A stretch of DNA of 64,000 bases from Poriferisphaera corsica. Its GTDB lineage: Bacteria; Planctomycetota; Phycisphaerae; Phycisphaerales; Phycisphaeraceae. The notes under the pieces are model-generated. The model was not told where the DNA came from, did not search any database, and was given only the letters and a program-made list of their open reading frames with translations. Each line of letters starts with the position of its first letter. Position 1 is the stretch's first letter. Shown here piece by piece: positions 42,732 through 51,957 of this stretch. Position numbers and translations under genes: made by a program. Location of the stretch: assembly GCF_007747445.1 (NCBI RefSeq), contig NZ_CP036425.1, forward strand, positions 3,704,175-3,768,174, read 5' to 3'.

Positions 42732-43886
42732 TTAAGTCATCGTCGGGCCATACTTTTTCACAACTTCCTCAAAACCACTTCTTTTTATCCCAAGATCACG
42801 ATCCAGCCGTTCTAACTCAGCATCATTCGCCACATTATCTTCCTCCGCCATCAACACCTGATCCTTACCAAACGGCAAACTCGTCACACCAACTCTCTCT
42901 GCGATACCTGCCACCTTTTTGGCAAACCAGCTCGGCACACCAACCGCCGGTCGATGTTTCGCTCCTGCAATATATTTCTGGCATATCTCATACATCTGTG
43001 GCCAACTCATACGATCTGCCCCAGCTACATCGTAAATCTGCCCAATCGTCTGCTTATTCTCAACAGCCTCCACAAACATTGCGGCCACATCCTCCACCCA
43101 CACCGGCTGTACGAGCCCTGCCCCTCCGCCAAAGCCGCCACCTAAAATCCCTTTGCCAAAGTAGGGCACGAAAGGCATGCCTCCCTTCGCCAAACCCTTG
43201 GTAAAAAAGTCTTTCACCATCAGCATGAACTCACCATCTGGCCCATGAATCAGGCTTGGCCGAAAAATCGTCCAATCCAACCCGCTCTTCATCACCGCCA
43301 ACTCTGCCAATCGTTTAGTTCGATGATATTTTGATGACGCGTGATCTTTTGTCCCCAAAGCTGACATCTGTATCCAACGTTTCACGCCTGCCTTCTTAGC
43401 CGCACGCAACAAATTTTCCGTCCCCTCAACATGCACACGCTCAAATGTGACGCCCTTACTTGGCACTTCCCGAATAATCCCTACAAGATGAATAACAACG
43501 CTTGCTCCATCAACAAGTTTTTCAAGGCTCGCATTGTTGAAAAGATCACCCTCGATAACTTTGGTATCATGACCCTCAGTCTGCAAAGGGTTGGGCCTCT
43601 CTTGCTCAGAGTCGGGGATAGAACGTGTGGAATCGTTATCACAAGACGCTTCCAACCGACTCTTAGGGGTTCTTTCGCAGCTTGATTGCCTCGCTCCATC
43701 GTGATCCACCACTGTGTCACACGCCGTTGCGGAGTGATCATCGGGTCGATGGGTCGTTTTCGTGCGGGACGTAGACCGCACGAGGGTTTTGACGGTGTAT
43801 TTCTTTTCCAACAAATCACGCAGGATATGAGTGCCAACAAATCCACTCGCGCCCGTCAGGGCGATCGTCTGGGTTTTTTCATTCAT
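42732..43886 (-). CDS. NAD(P)-binding SDR of the NDUFA9/epimerase-like group with internal insertion
   Basis: About 384 residues. TIALTGASGFVGTHILRDLL is the Rossmann TGxxGxxG. SVVIHLVGIIREVPSKGVTF is typical of NDUFA9-like 'atypical SDR 11' proteins (HLVGII.E). KYHRTKRLAELAVMKSGLDW holds the YxxxK-like helix and TIFRPSLIHGPDG the post-catalytic strand. About 60 residues (43-106: TTHRPDDHSATACDTVVDHD through RPNPLQTEGHD) interrupt the usual short loop after strand 2 and look non-conserved and low complexity. Role probably quinone or membrane redox related by family; uncertain. Start 43886 with AGG upstream; divergent from hemC. Confidence 0.84.
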   Translation of the reverse strand: MNEKTQTIALTGASGFVGTHILRDLLEKKYTVKTLVRSTSRTKTTHRPDDHSATACDTVVDHDGARQSSCERTPKSRLEASCDNDSTRSIPDSEQERPNPLQTEGHDTKVIEGDLFNNASLEKLVDGASVVIHLVGIIREVPSKGVTFERVHVEGTENLLRAAKKAGVKRWIQMSALGTKDHASSKYHRTKRLAELAVMKSGLDWTIFRPSLIHGPDGEFMLMVKDFFTKGLAKGGMPFVPYFGKGILGGGFGGGAGLVQPVWVEDVAAMFVEAVENKQTIGQIYDVAGADRMSWPQMYEICQKYIAGAKHRPAVGVPSWFAKKVAGIAERVGVTSLPFGKDQVLMAEEDNVANDAELERLDRDLGIKRSGFEEVVKKYGPTMT

Positions 43887-43977
43887 AAGCATACCTGTCG
43901 GAATACACTTAGCCCTTGCGCCAACATAATTGCGCACAGTCAGTTATATTATTGCTTCTACTACGGAGCTTAGAATA

Positions 43978-44967
43978 TTGCGTCGAAGTCGTAAACCAAT
44001 CGTTATCGCATCCCGCCGTTCACTGCTTGCTCGTACGCAAGCCGAAATGGTTGGCCGCGCACTCGGGAAACTCCATCCTAACGTTGAAATCCAATACCGT
44101 TGGATCGAATCCGAGGGTGATATCAAACTCAATCAATCCCTTGCTGATATCGGCGGCAAAGGCCTTTTCACTCGCACAATCGAGTCGGTCCTTCTCAAAG
44201 GCGAAGCCGATATCGCCGTCCATTCACTCAAAGACCTCCCCGCCCGTGATACGCCGGGTCTGATGATTGCCGCAGTCCCCAAACGCACCGTTGTCAACGA
44301 TTGCCTGATCGCCAAGGATGGTTCCACCTCCCTCGATCAGCTTGCAACCGGCGCTATTATCGGCACCTCCTCGCCGCGACGCGCATCACAACTCCTGCGT
44401 GCACGCCCCGATCTTAAGATCGACCTCATCCGTGGCAACGTCGAAACACGCATTAATAAAGTCATTGCCCCTCAACCCAATACCATCCACTACGATGCGA
44501 CCCTCCTCGCAGCCGCAGGACTCCGTCGTCTTAAGAAACTTGACCTCGCAGCCCGAACCATCCCGACGGACATCATGCTCCCCGCAGCATGCCAGGCCGC
44601 ACTCGCCATCCAATGCCGCTCCGATGATCACGTCACTCTCACACGCTGCCTCCCATTAAACAATCCCTCCTCATCAACCGCTGTGCATGCTGAACGCGAA
44701 ATCCTCGCCGCACTCGAAGCCGATTGCCATTCAGCAATCGCTGTTCTCGCCGAACCCGTCGAGACAGGTGATGAACTCACCAAACGTACCGGCGATCAAA
44801 CCTATCGCCTACAAATCCGCATCCTCTCGCCCGATGGCTCGCATTGCCTCGAATTCGACCAACAAACCAAAACCAAAGAACTCCGCCGCCTCATCAAGAC
44901 AGCCGTTTCACAACTTAAAGAGCAAGGCGCAGACGACCTACTCCACTCACAAACCATTGGCGCTTAA
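43978..44967 (+). CDS. hemC: porphobilinogen deaminase (hydroxymethylbilane synthase)
   Basis: 329 residues from a TTG at 43978, which has GGAG 9 bases upstream; an ATG at 43930 would add 16 non-family residues. Family motifs: PIVIASRRSLLARTQAEMVG; ADIGGKGLFTRTIESVLLKG; ADIAVHSLKDLPARDTPGL; GTSSPRRASQLLRARPDLKI; DLIRGNVETRINKV. The Cys in ALEADCHSAIAVLAEP (about residue 250) anchors the dipyrromethane cofactor. Cytoplasmic enzyme of tetrapyrrole synthesis that polymerises four porphobilinogens. A strong terminator follows. Confidence 0.96.
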   Translation: MRRSRKPIVIASRRSLLARTQAEMVGRALGKLHPNVEIQYRWIESEGDIKLNQSLADIGGKGLFTRTIESVLLKGEADIAVHSLKDLPARDTPGLMIAAVPKRTVVNDCLIAKDGSTSLDQLATGAIIGTSSPRRASQLLRARPDLKIDLIRGNVETRINKVIAPQPNTIHYDATLLAAAGLRRLKKLDLAARTIPTDIMLPAACQAALAIQCRSDDHVTLTRCLPLNNPSSSTAVHAEREILAALEADCHSAIAVLAEPVETGDELTKRTGDQTYRLQIRILSPDGSHCLEFDQQTKTKELRRLIKTAVSQLKEQGADDLLHSQTIGA

Positions 44968-45002
44968 TATTTGGCGTTTGGGTACCAATCAATCGAACAA
45001 AC

Positions 45003-45039
45003 AAACAAAAGCGATGCGTTTTTAACGCATCGCTTTTTT
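45003..45039 (+). terminator. intrinsic terminator of hemC
   Basis: Perfect stem AAAAGCGATGCGTT (45007-45020) with AACGCATCGCTTTT (45024-45037), TTT loop, T run after it. Confidence 0.93.
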
Positions 45040-45212
45040 CCTGCCTTTCTAACATCTCATTCACACAATACAGACAATTCTCCCACACAAGAACACTCAA
45101 AAACCGAGAAGCCAACAAAGCAAACGACTTCCAGAGAATCCGCTTGTATCGTTCAATCTGAATCTGTTACTATCAGGTACTCGCCGGATATCGATCACCA
45201 CAGAGCAAAACC

Positions 45213-47219
45213 ATGAAACGACACACGACCCTGCCATACTTGGCCGCTGCCCTTTTCTTCTCACTTAGTCTCATCTCCCCAACCCTCGCTCAATCCCTCA
45301 AGCTCCCCGCTATTATCTCAGACCATATGCTTCTGCAGCAAAACACTACCTGCCCGATCTGGGGACAAGCCGAACCCAATCAGCCCATCACGGTCAGTAT
45401 CAACAATCAAACCCACACCACCACCGCAGACGCCGACGGTAACTGGCGTATCGACCTCAGCCCCATCACCACCAAAGGCCCATTCACACTCACCATCACC
45501 TCATCTGACCAATCCATCACCATCAACGACGTCATCACCGGCGAAGTCTGGATCGGCTCCGGCCAATCCAACATGGAATGGCCCACCGACCTCTCCATCA
45601 ACGCTGAACAAGAATTACAAAACGCCAACTACCCCGATATCCGCATCTTTACCGTCACCAAACAGGTCAAGCATGAAAAAACCTTCGACTTCGAAGGTAC
45701 ATGGTCATCCGTCAATCCCAAATCAATCGCTGACTTCTCCGCAGTCGCCTACTACTTTGGCCGCGAACTTCACCAAAAGCTCAACACACCCGTCGGCCTC
45801 ATCGACTCCTCATGGGGCGGCACACCCGCTCAATCATGGACACCCTACGACAAACTCAAATCCAACCCCGTCACCAAAGCATACGTCGACGACTACGAAG
45901 CCAAGCTCCCTGAAATGACCCGAAAGGCCGAAACCTACAAAGCAGATCGCGCCGCCTTCGAAAAAGAATTCCACGACGCACGCATCAACCTCACCAATAG
46001 CGCTGGCGTAGCTCTTGGCTACCACACCATCAACTTCAACGATGCTGACTGGAAAACCGCAACACTCCCAGCCAACTACGTCGATCTTCACCAGCATCCA
46101 ACCATTGACGGCGTCCTTTGGCTTCGCTCAACCATCAACCTCCCCACAAATTTTCAACATAAAAAACTCACCATCAATCTCGGCGCCATCGATGACTACG
46201 AAATGACCTACGTCAACGGCAAGCTCATCGGCCAAGTCGATCACAACACCCCCAATGCACACTTGATTAATCGCAACTACACCATCTCTGCCGAACTTAA
46301 CAATAAGCCCACTCTCACCATTGCTGTCCGCATCGTCGACAACATCTACGCAGGCGGCTTCAAGTCTGCTCCCGAAACCCTCTATCTTTCCAATAGTTCA
46401 GACCGCATCTCACTCGCCAATGACAACTGGAAATATAAGTTCGGCCAAACCTACACCTCACAGCCCGTCATGCCCCGCGGCGTTCCCGGCAACTCCCACG
46501 CACTCTCCGGCCTCTACAACGGCATGATCGAACCACTCATCCCCTACGCCATCCAAGGCGTCATCTGGTACCAAGGTGAAGCCAACGCATGGGACGCCGC
46601 TCGCTACCAACCCCTCCTCACACTCATGATCAACTCATGGCGTGAAGCATGGGATCAACCCAACAACAAGGATTTCCCATTCCTCATCGTTCAGATTGCC
46701 AACTTCTATGATCCATCGGATCAATACCAGGACCACGGCTGGGCGCACCTCCGTGAAGCACAACGTCTCACCCATCTCTCCACCCCCAACACTGGCCTCG
46801 CAACAACGATCGACATCGGTGAAGCCGCCGACATCCACCCACGCAATAAACAAGACGTCGGCCGCCGTCTTGCCGCATGGGCATTCGCCAATACCTACAA
46901 CCAACCCGCCACACCAGCCGGCCCAATCTTTACTCACCAATCAATCAACTTCGACCACACCATCACACTGCACTTCGACCACAACCAAAACCTCCGCCCC
47001 TACTCCGGCGATACCCTCACCGGTTTCTTCATCTCATCCAACGGCAAAAACTTCCTCCCAGCCAACGCGATCATCAACACCGACAACACAATCACCATTT
47101 CAAACCCACAAGTCCGCTTCCCCAAGATCGTCGCCTACGGCTTCGCCGCCAACCCTCAAAACCTTAACCTCACCAACAACACCAACCTCCCCGCGACACC
47201 ATTCCGATCCGATTACTAA
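45213..47219 (+). CDS. sialate O-acetylesterase family protein (paralogue 1)
   Basis: 668 residues. Signal peptide ending SLISPTLAQ, then the family N-terminus LKLPAIISDHMLLQQNTTCP IWG and a beta-sandwich. The SGNH-type nucleophile Ser is near 119 (VWIGSGQSNMEWPTDL). SSWGGTPAQSWTPYD and AIQGVIWYQGEANAWD are further conserved blocks. The catalytic Asp/His region is IGEAADIHPRNKQDVGRRLA near 540. A galactose-binding-like domain (DGVLWLRSTINLP...AVRIVDNIYAGGF) is inserted in the middle. These secreted enzymes remove O-acetyl groups from sialic acid or, in environmental bacteria, from other acetylated glycans. First of four tandem copies, each with its own terminator. Confidence 0.9.
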   Translation: MKRHTTLPYLAAALFFSLSLISPTLAQSLKLPAIISDHMLLQQNTTCPIWGQAEPNQPITVSINNQTHTTTADADGNWRIDLSPITTKGPFTLTITSSDQSITINDVITGEVWIGSGQSNMEWPTDLSINAEQELQNANYPDIRIFTVTKQVKHEKTFDFEGTWSSVNPKSIADFSAVAYYFGRELHQKLNTPVGLIDSSWGGTPAQSWTPYDKLKSNPVTKAYVDDYEAKLPEMTRKAETYKADRAAFEKEFHDARINLTNSAGVALGYHTINFNDADWKTATLPANYVDLHQHPTIDGVLWLRSTINLPTNFQHKKLTINLGAIDDYEMTYVNGKLIGQVDHNTPNAHLINRNYTISAELNNKPTLTIAVRIVDNIYAGGFKSAPETLYLSNSSDRISLANDNWKYKFGQTYTSQPVMPRGVPGNSHALSGLYNGMIEPLIPYAIQGVIWYQGEANAWDAARYQPLLTLMINSWREAWDQPNNKDFPFLIVQIANFYDPSDQYQDHGWAHLREAQRLTHLSTPNTGLATTIDIGEAADIHPRNKQDVGRRLAAWAFANTYNQPATPAGPIFTHQSINFDHTITLHFDHNQNLRPYSGDTLTGFFISSNGKNFLPANAIINTDNTITISNPQVRFPKIVAYGFAANPQNLNLTNNTNLPATPFRSDY

Positions 47220-47527
47220 TATCAAAACACGATAAATCAGTTCATTCAAAGACCCAAGCATCACTGCTTTGGGTCTTTTTTATTTCTACTTATACTCAGA
47301 AACCATACTGCATTGCGCCAAAGCTACAACATACAGACAACCACCTTTTCTTCATTAGAATAAATGAATCAGCCAATTGCATACTCATTTATATGACTGC
47401 TCCGCTCATCGCATGCCTCAATAGACGCGAGATTTTGCGCAACGATCTAACGATCGATTAGCTGGCAATCGTATCGCATGACATCCCTCACCCTCATTCA
47501 AACCAAATTTTATTTATAGGCGTTATC
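47220..47527. other. intergenic stretch
   Basis: Holds the terminator of paralogue 1 and the promoter region of paralogue 2; nothing else recognised. Confidence 0.6.
47248..47283 (+). terminator. intrinsic terminator of esterase paralogue 1
   Basis: AAAGACCCAAGC (47248-47259) pairs with GCTTTGGGTCTTT (one bulge), T run to about 47282. Confidence 0.88.
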
Positions 47528-49534
47528 ATGATAAACATGAATGATCGGATTAAACCTGTTCTCGTTCTCTTACTTTTACTCACGCTCTCAGCCACATCCT
47601 TTGCGCAATCACTCCAACTCCCCGCGATTATTTCAGACCACATGGTTTTACAACGAAATACCGTATGCCCGATTTGGGGAAAAGCAAAACCCAACGATAA
47701 CATTACCGTGAGCATCAACAAGCAAACACACAAAACAAAAGTCGATACTAAAGGCAATTGGATCATTAAACTTAGCCCAATCAAATCCAAAGGCCCATTC
47801 ACACTCACCGTTAAATCCTCGAATACCAATATCAGCATCAAAGACGTCATCACCGGCGAAGTCTGGCTCGGCTCTGGCCAATCAAACATGGAATGGCCAA
47901 TCGAACGAACTGACACCAACAATGCAATCTTAAAAAAATCCAACTACCCCGACTATCGCATCTTTCTTGTTCCAAGAAAGTACACTTCAGGCTCGCACTT
48001 CCTAAAACCCAAATCCGCACGTTGGCAAAAAGTAACACCAAAATCGATCACCAAATTTTCCGCCGTCGCTTACTACTTCGGGCATGATCTTCACAAAAAC
48101 CTCAAAACCCCTGTAGGCATGATCGCTTCATCCTGGGGCGGAACCCCGGCTCAGTCATGGACACCCTACAACGCCATGGCCTCAAACACTGAACTCAAAC
48201 AATACACAGACGAATTCGAGCAGCGTGTTAAAAACGCTCCTCAATTAAAGGCCGAGTACGACAAAAATCTCAAACAATGGCAAAAAGACAATAAAAAAAT
48301 TCTGCGCACCCAACCTCAAAACCCCGGCTCAAAACTAAACTACCACCAAATCGATTTCGACGATTCTTCTTGGAAATCATGCACCGTCCCAGCCAAATTT
48401 TTACATACATACAACCGAATGTTTGATGGAATTGTTTGGTACAGAACAACTATTAACCTTCCGAAAAACCTTCAAAAGACCAACCTCACCCTCTCCCTCG
48501 GCGCGCTCGATGATTACGATGTCACCTACGTCAACGGCAAGCACATCGGTTCTCACGGCAGCGAAACGAAAAGCAGCTATAAAGTCCCTCGAAAATACAA
48601 AATCCCAGCATCAATCAATAACCGCAAGCAACTCACCATCGCCGTACGCATCACCGACAAACACCGATACGGCGGGTTCAAAAGCGACGCAAAAGAAATC
48701 TACCTTTCAAGCGGCAAACAAAAGCTTTCTATCGCCGGCAACAACTGGAAAACACACATCGAATCAACCTTCCAGGGCGAGCCTTACAAACCTGCAAGCA
48801 CCAAAGGCCCACGCAACGTCTCCGTTCTCTACAACGGCATGATCAAACCCATCATCCCATACGCCATCAAAGGCGTCATCTGGTATCAAGGCGAAGCAAA
48901 CACCAGCACCTCAAACTATCCTTACTACCAAACCCTCCTCTCGACCATGATCAGCGCATGGCGAGATGAATGGGATCAACCACAACACGACTTCCCCTTC
49001 CTCATCGTACAACTCACAAACTATCAATCACCTTCATTCAGTGTCACCAATCATTCCTGGGCATACCTCCGCGAACAGCAACTCAATACGCATCAAAACG
49101 TGCCCAACACCGGACTCGCCGTCATTATCGACATTGGCGATGCAACCAACGTCCACCCTAAAAACAAAGCCGATGTAGGCAAACGCCTCTCACGCTGGGC
49201 ACTCAATCAAACCTACAACAAAAATATCATTCCCTCCGGCCCGATGTATCAATCCCACACAATCTCGGGCAACACCGTTAATCTAACCTTTGATTATACC
49301 GACGGTATCAAACCGCTTACCGGCAATAAACTCACCGGCTTCTTCATCACCGATGACCATCAAAAGTACCTCCCCGCCATCGCCAAAATCAACAGCAATA
49401 ACACTATCTCCGTCACACATCCCCAAATCCAGCAACCCTTAGCAGTTCGATACGGCTGGGCCGCAAACCCCCAAAAACTCAACCTCACCAACAGTACCAA
49501 TATCCCCGCTTCTCCTTTCCGAACCGATCAATAA
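47528..49534 (+). CDS. sialate O-acetylesterase family protein (paralogue 2)
   Basis: 668 residues. Same architecture as its neighbours: signal peptide (VLVLLLLLTLSATSFAQ), SLQLPAIISDHMVLQRNTVC, VWLGSGQSNMEWPIERTDTN, SSWGGTPAQSWTPYNAMASN, GVIWYQGEANTSTS, DIGDATNVHPKNKADVGKRL. It is the most diverged of the four, with a Lys-rich middle (KAEYDKNLKQWQKDNKKILR) and less C bias at third positions. ATG at 47528 or 47537 are both possible starts. Confidence 0.9.
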   Translation: MINMNDRIKPVLVLLLLLTLSATSFAQSLQLPAIISDHMVLQRNTVCPIWGKAKPNDNITVSINKQTHKTKVDTKGNWIIKLSPIKSKGPFTLTVKSSNTNISIKDVITGEVWLGSGQSNMEWPIERTDTNNAILKKSNYPDYRIFLVPRKYTSGSHFLKPKSARWQKVTPKSITKFSAVAYYFGHDLHKNLKTPVGMIASSWGGTPAQSWTPYNAMASNTELKQYTDEFEQRVKNAPQLKAEYDKNLKQWQKDNKKILRTQPQNPGSKLNYHQIDFDDSSWKSCTVPAKFLHTYNRMFDGIVWYRTTINLPKNLQKTNLTLSLGALDDYDVTYVNGKHIGSHGSETKSSYKVPRKYKIPASINNRKQLTIAVRITDKHRYGGFKSDAKEIYLSSGKQKLSIAGNNWKTHIESTFQGEPYKPASTKGPRNVSVLYNGMIKPIIPYAIKGVIWYQGEANTSTSNYPYYQTLLSTMISAWRDEWDQPQHDFPFLIVQLTNYQSPSFSVTNHSWAYLREQQLNTHQNVPNTGLAVIIDIGDATNVHPKNKADVGKRLSRWALNQTYNKNIIPSGPMYQSHTISGNTVNLTFDYTDGIKPLTGNKLTGFFITDDHQKYLPAIAKINSNNTISVTHPQIQQPLAVRYGWAANPQKLNLTNSTNIPASPFRTDQ

Positions 49535-49563
49535 ATAAGCTTTCATAATCAACAAAAACCTGC

Positions 49564-49594
49564 AAGAACCCGAACAACATCGGGTTCTTTTTAA
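49564..49594 (+). terminator. intrinsic terminator of esterase paralogue 2
   Basis: AAGAACCCGA (49564-49573) with TCGGGTTCTT (49580-49589), 6-base loop, T run. Confidence 0.92.
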
Positions 49595-49743
49595 TAACAC
49601 ATACTCAAATCCAACATCTAATAGCGCATCTACTATTTAGTCTTTTTTTCTCAACTTTTGTATTACAATGAACCCCCACCCAAAACCCACTAATCGCACG
49701 ATTTGTACGCATTAAACGTAGATCTTTAACAAAACAAAAAGTG

Positions 49744-51753
49744 ATGACAATGAAGCATGTAACCCGCCAGCTCTTTTCTATCGTGTTCCTTTTTATACTG
49801 CTGACGCTCTCGACCAACGTCCTCGCCCAATCACTCAAGCTCCCCGCCATCATCTCCGACCACATGCTTCTCCAGCGCAACTTCCCCTGCCCTATCTGGG
49901 GCATCGCCTCACCCAACCAACAAGTCACCGCCACCATCGCAGGCCAAACCCATACCACAAAAGCCAACAGCGAAGGCCAATGGCGCATTAACCTCAACCC
50001 CATCACCGATAAAGGCCCATTCAAACTCACCATCAAAACCGGCGACAAGTCAATCACCATCAATGACGTCATCACCGGCGAAAACTGGCTCGCCTCCGGC
50101 CAATCAAACATGGAATGGAGTGTCAAACGCTCCAACAACGCCGAACAAGAATTAAAAAACGCACAATACCCCGACATCCGCATCTTCACCGTCACCAAAC
50201 AAATCAGACACAACAAAACCTTCGACTTCAAAGGCCAGTGGCACAGCGTCACCCCAGATTCCATACCAAACTTCTCCGCCGTCGCCTATTTCTTCGGCCG
50301 CAAACTTCACAAAGACCTCAACACACCCGTTGGCCTCATCCACGCATCATGGGGCGGCACACCTGCGCAGGCATGGATCTCCTACCATGCTATGAAGAAA
50401 AATCCCCGCCTCAATAAATTCATCAAAAACTACCCCACCGAATCTAAAAAATGGGCCGACGTCGTCGCAACCTACGAAGCAAACAAACCTCAATACGACA
50501 TCATCAACGCTCGCGTCAAAAACCAAGAAAACACCGAAGGCGTCACCAAGGGCTATCACAAACCCGACTTCGATGACTCCGACTGGAAGACCACCAGACT
50601 CCCCGTCAAGTTTTCTCAACTTCACGAAAACCCCGACATCAACGGCATCCTCTGGCTTCGCACCACCATCAAAATCCCCACCAACTTCCGCAACAAAAAA
50701 ATCAAACTCAGACTCGGCATCATCGACGACTACGACATGGCCTACGCTAACGGCAAACTCATCGGACAATCTGGCACCGAAACCATCGGCGTATCCAGAA
50801 AAAGACGCGTCTACATGATCCCAGCCTCCATCAACAACAAACCCAACCTCACCATCGCCGTCCGTGTGCTCGACAACCAAAGAACCGGCGGCTTCATCTC
50901 AAAAAGCAACGACATCAACATCCAATACGCCGACACCAAAATCGACATCGCCAAACGCCCCTGGAAATACAAATTCGGCCACACCTTCACCAAAGAAATC
51001 TACGGCCGCTTCCCACGTTTCCTTCGCAACTCAACCTCCGGCGCATACAACGGCATGATCGACCCCATCTCACCTTACGCCATCAAAGGCGCACTCTGGT
51101 ACCAAGGCGAATCAAACTCCGGCGACGCAAAATACTACCAGGCACTACTCACCTCACTCATCACCTCTTGGCGTGAAAAATGGGACCAGCCACAAAACGC
51201 TAAAAATTTCCCATTCCTCATCGTCCAGCTCACCAATTTCCGAAGCCCTTCCGACAAATATCAAAAACATAGTTGGTGCGAACTCCGTGAAGCGCAGCGG
51301 CTCACAAGCCTCGCCGTCCCCAACACCAACCTCGCCGTCATCATCGACATCGGCAACGCCAAAGACATCCACCCACACAACAAACAAGACGTCGGCCTCC
51401 GCCTCGCCTACCTCGCCCTCGCCGACACCTACAACAAACCCATCACCCCCGCAGGCCCGCTCTTCACACACCAAACCATCAACAGAAACAACTCAATCAC
51501 TCTACACTTCAAATACGCAGATACCATCAAACCCCTCTCCGGCGACAAACTCTCCGGCTTCTTCATCTCATCCGATGGCAAAAAATTCGTCTCCGCCAAC
51601 GCAACCATCAACCCCGACAACACCGTCACCGTCTCTCACCCCAACGTCAAAAAACCCAGAGTCGTCGCCTACGGCTACGCCTCAAACCCACAAAAAATCA
51701 ACCTCACCAACGACACCAACATCCCAGCCTCGCCTTTTCTCTCAAGCAACTAA
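49744..51753 (+). CDS. sialate O-acetylesterase family protein (paralogue 3)
   Basis: 669 residues from the ATG at 49744 (a GTG precedes it and another ATG is two codons later). Motifs: LKLPAIISDHMLLQRNFPCP, NWLASGQSNMEWSVKRSNNA, ASWGGTPAQAWISYHAMKKN, GALWYQGESNSGD, DIGNAKDIHPHNKQDVGLRL. Notable changes are GEVWLGSGQ to GENWLASGQ just before the nucleophile and SWTP to AWIS after the GGTPAQ block, compared with the other three copies. So fine specificity may differ while the catalytic Ser and His remain. Confidence 0.9.
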   Translation: MTMKHVTRQLFSIVFLFILLTLSTNVLAQSLKLPAIISDHMLLQRNFPCPIWGIASPNQQVTATIAGQTHTTKANSEGQWRINLNPITDKGPFKLTIKTGDKSITINDVITGENWLASGQSNMEWSVKRSNNAEQELKNAQYPDIRIFTVTKQIRHNKTFDFKGQWHSVTPDSIPNFSAVAYFFGRKLHKDLNTPVGLIHASWGGTPAQAWISYHAMKKNPRLNKFIKNYPTESKKWADVVATYEANKPQYDIINARVKNQENTEGVTKGYHKPDFDDSDWKTTRLPVKFSQLHENPDINGILWLRTTIKIPTNFRNKKIKLRLGIIDDYDMAYANGKLIGQSGTETIGVSRKRRVYMIPASINNKPNLTIAVRVLDNQRTGGFISKSNDINIQYADTKIDIAKRPWKYKFGHTFTKEIYGRFPRFLRNSTSGAYNGMIDPISPYAIKGALWYQGESNSGDAKYYQALLTSLITSWREKWDQPQNAKNFPFLIVQLTNFRSPSDKYQKHSWCELREAQRLTSLAVPNTNLAVIIDIGNAKDIHPHNKQDVGLRLAYLALADTYNKPITPAGPLFTHQTINRNNSITLHFKYADTIKPLSGDKLSGFFISSDGKKFVSANATINPDNTVTVSHPNVKKPRVVAYGYASNPQKINLTNDTNIPASPFLSSN

Positions 51754-51785
51754 CGATTAAAAACACAACATACTCAAATGATCTG

Positions 51786-51818
51786 CGAAGCCCGATTGAT
51801 AAAAAAATCGGGCTTTTC
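51786..51818 (+). terminator. intrinsic terminator of esterase paralogue 3
   Basis: AAGCCCGATT (51788-51797) with AATCGGGCTT (51806-51815), A-rich loop, short T tract. Confidence 0.88.
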
Positions 51819-51957
51819 ATTTGTATTCACACATTGAATTCATCTATTCCATAGCGCATATCACACTATGCTTTTATTTAACAATTTTCTTACTACATTA
51901 GTTTATTAACGAAGTCCTAAATCTCGCCAATTAATTCCAATTGAATTGAGCTTAAAA

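Noticed and set aside
46642-47235. Thr/Ser/Pro-rich frames overlapping the sialate O-acetylesterase genes (also near 51173 and 53384)
   Set aside because: The same out-of-frame pattern recurs in each paralogue because of the repeated C-rich codons, so they are composition artefacts.
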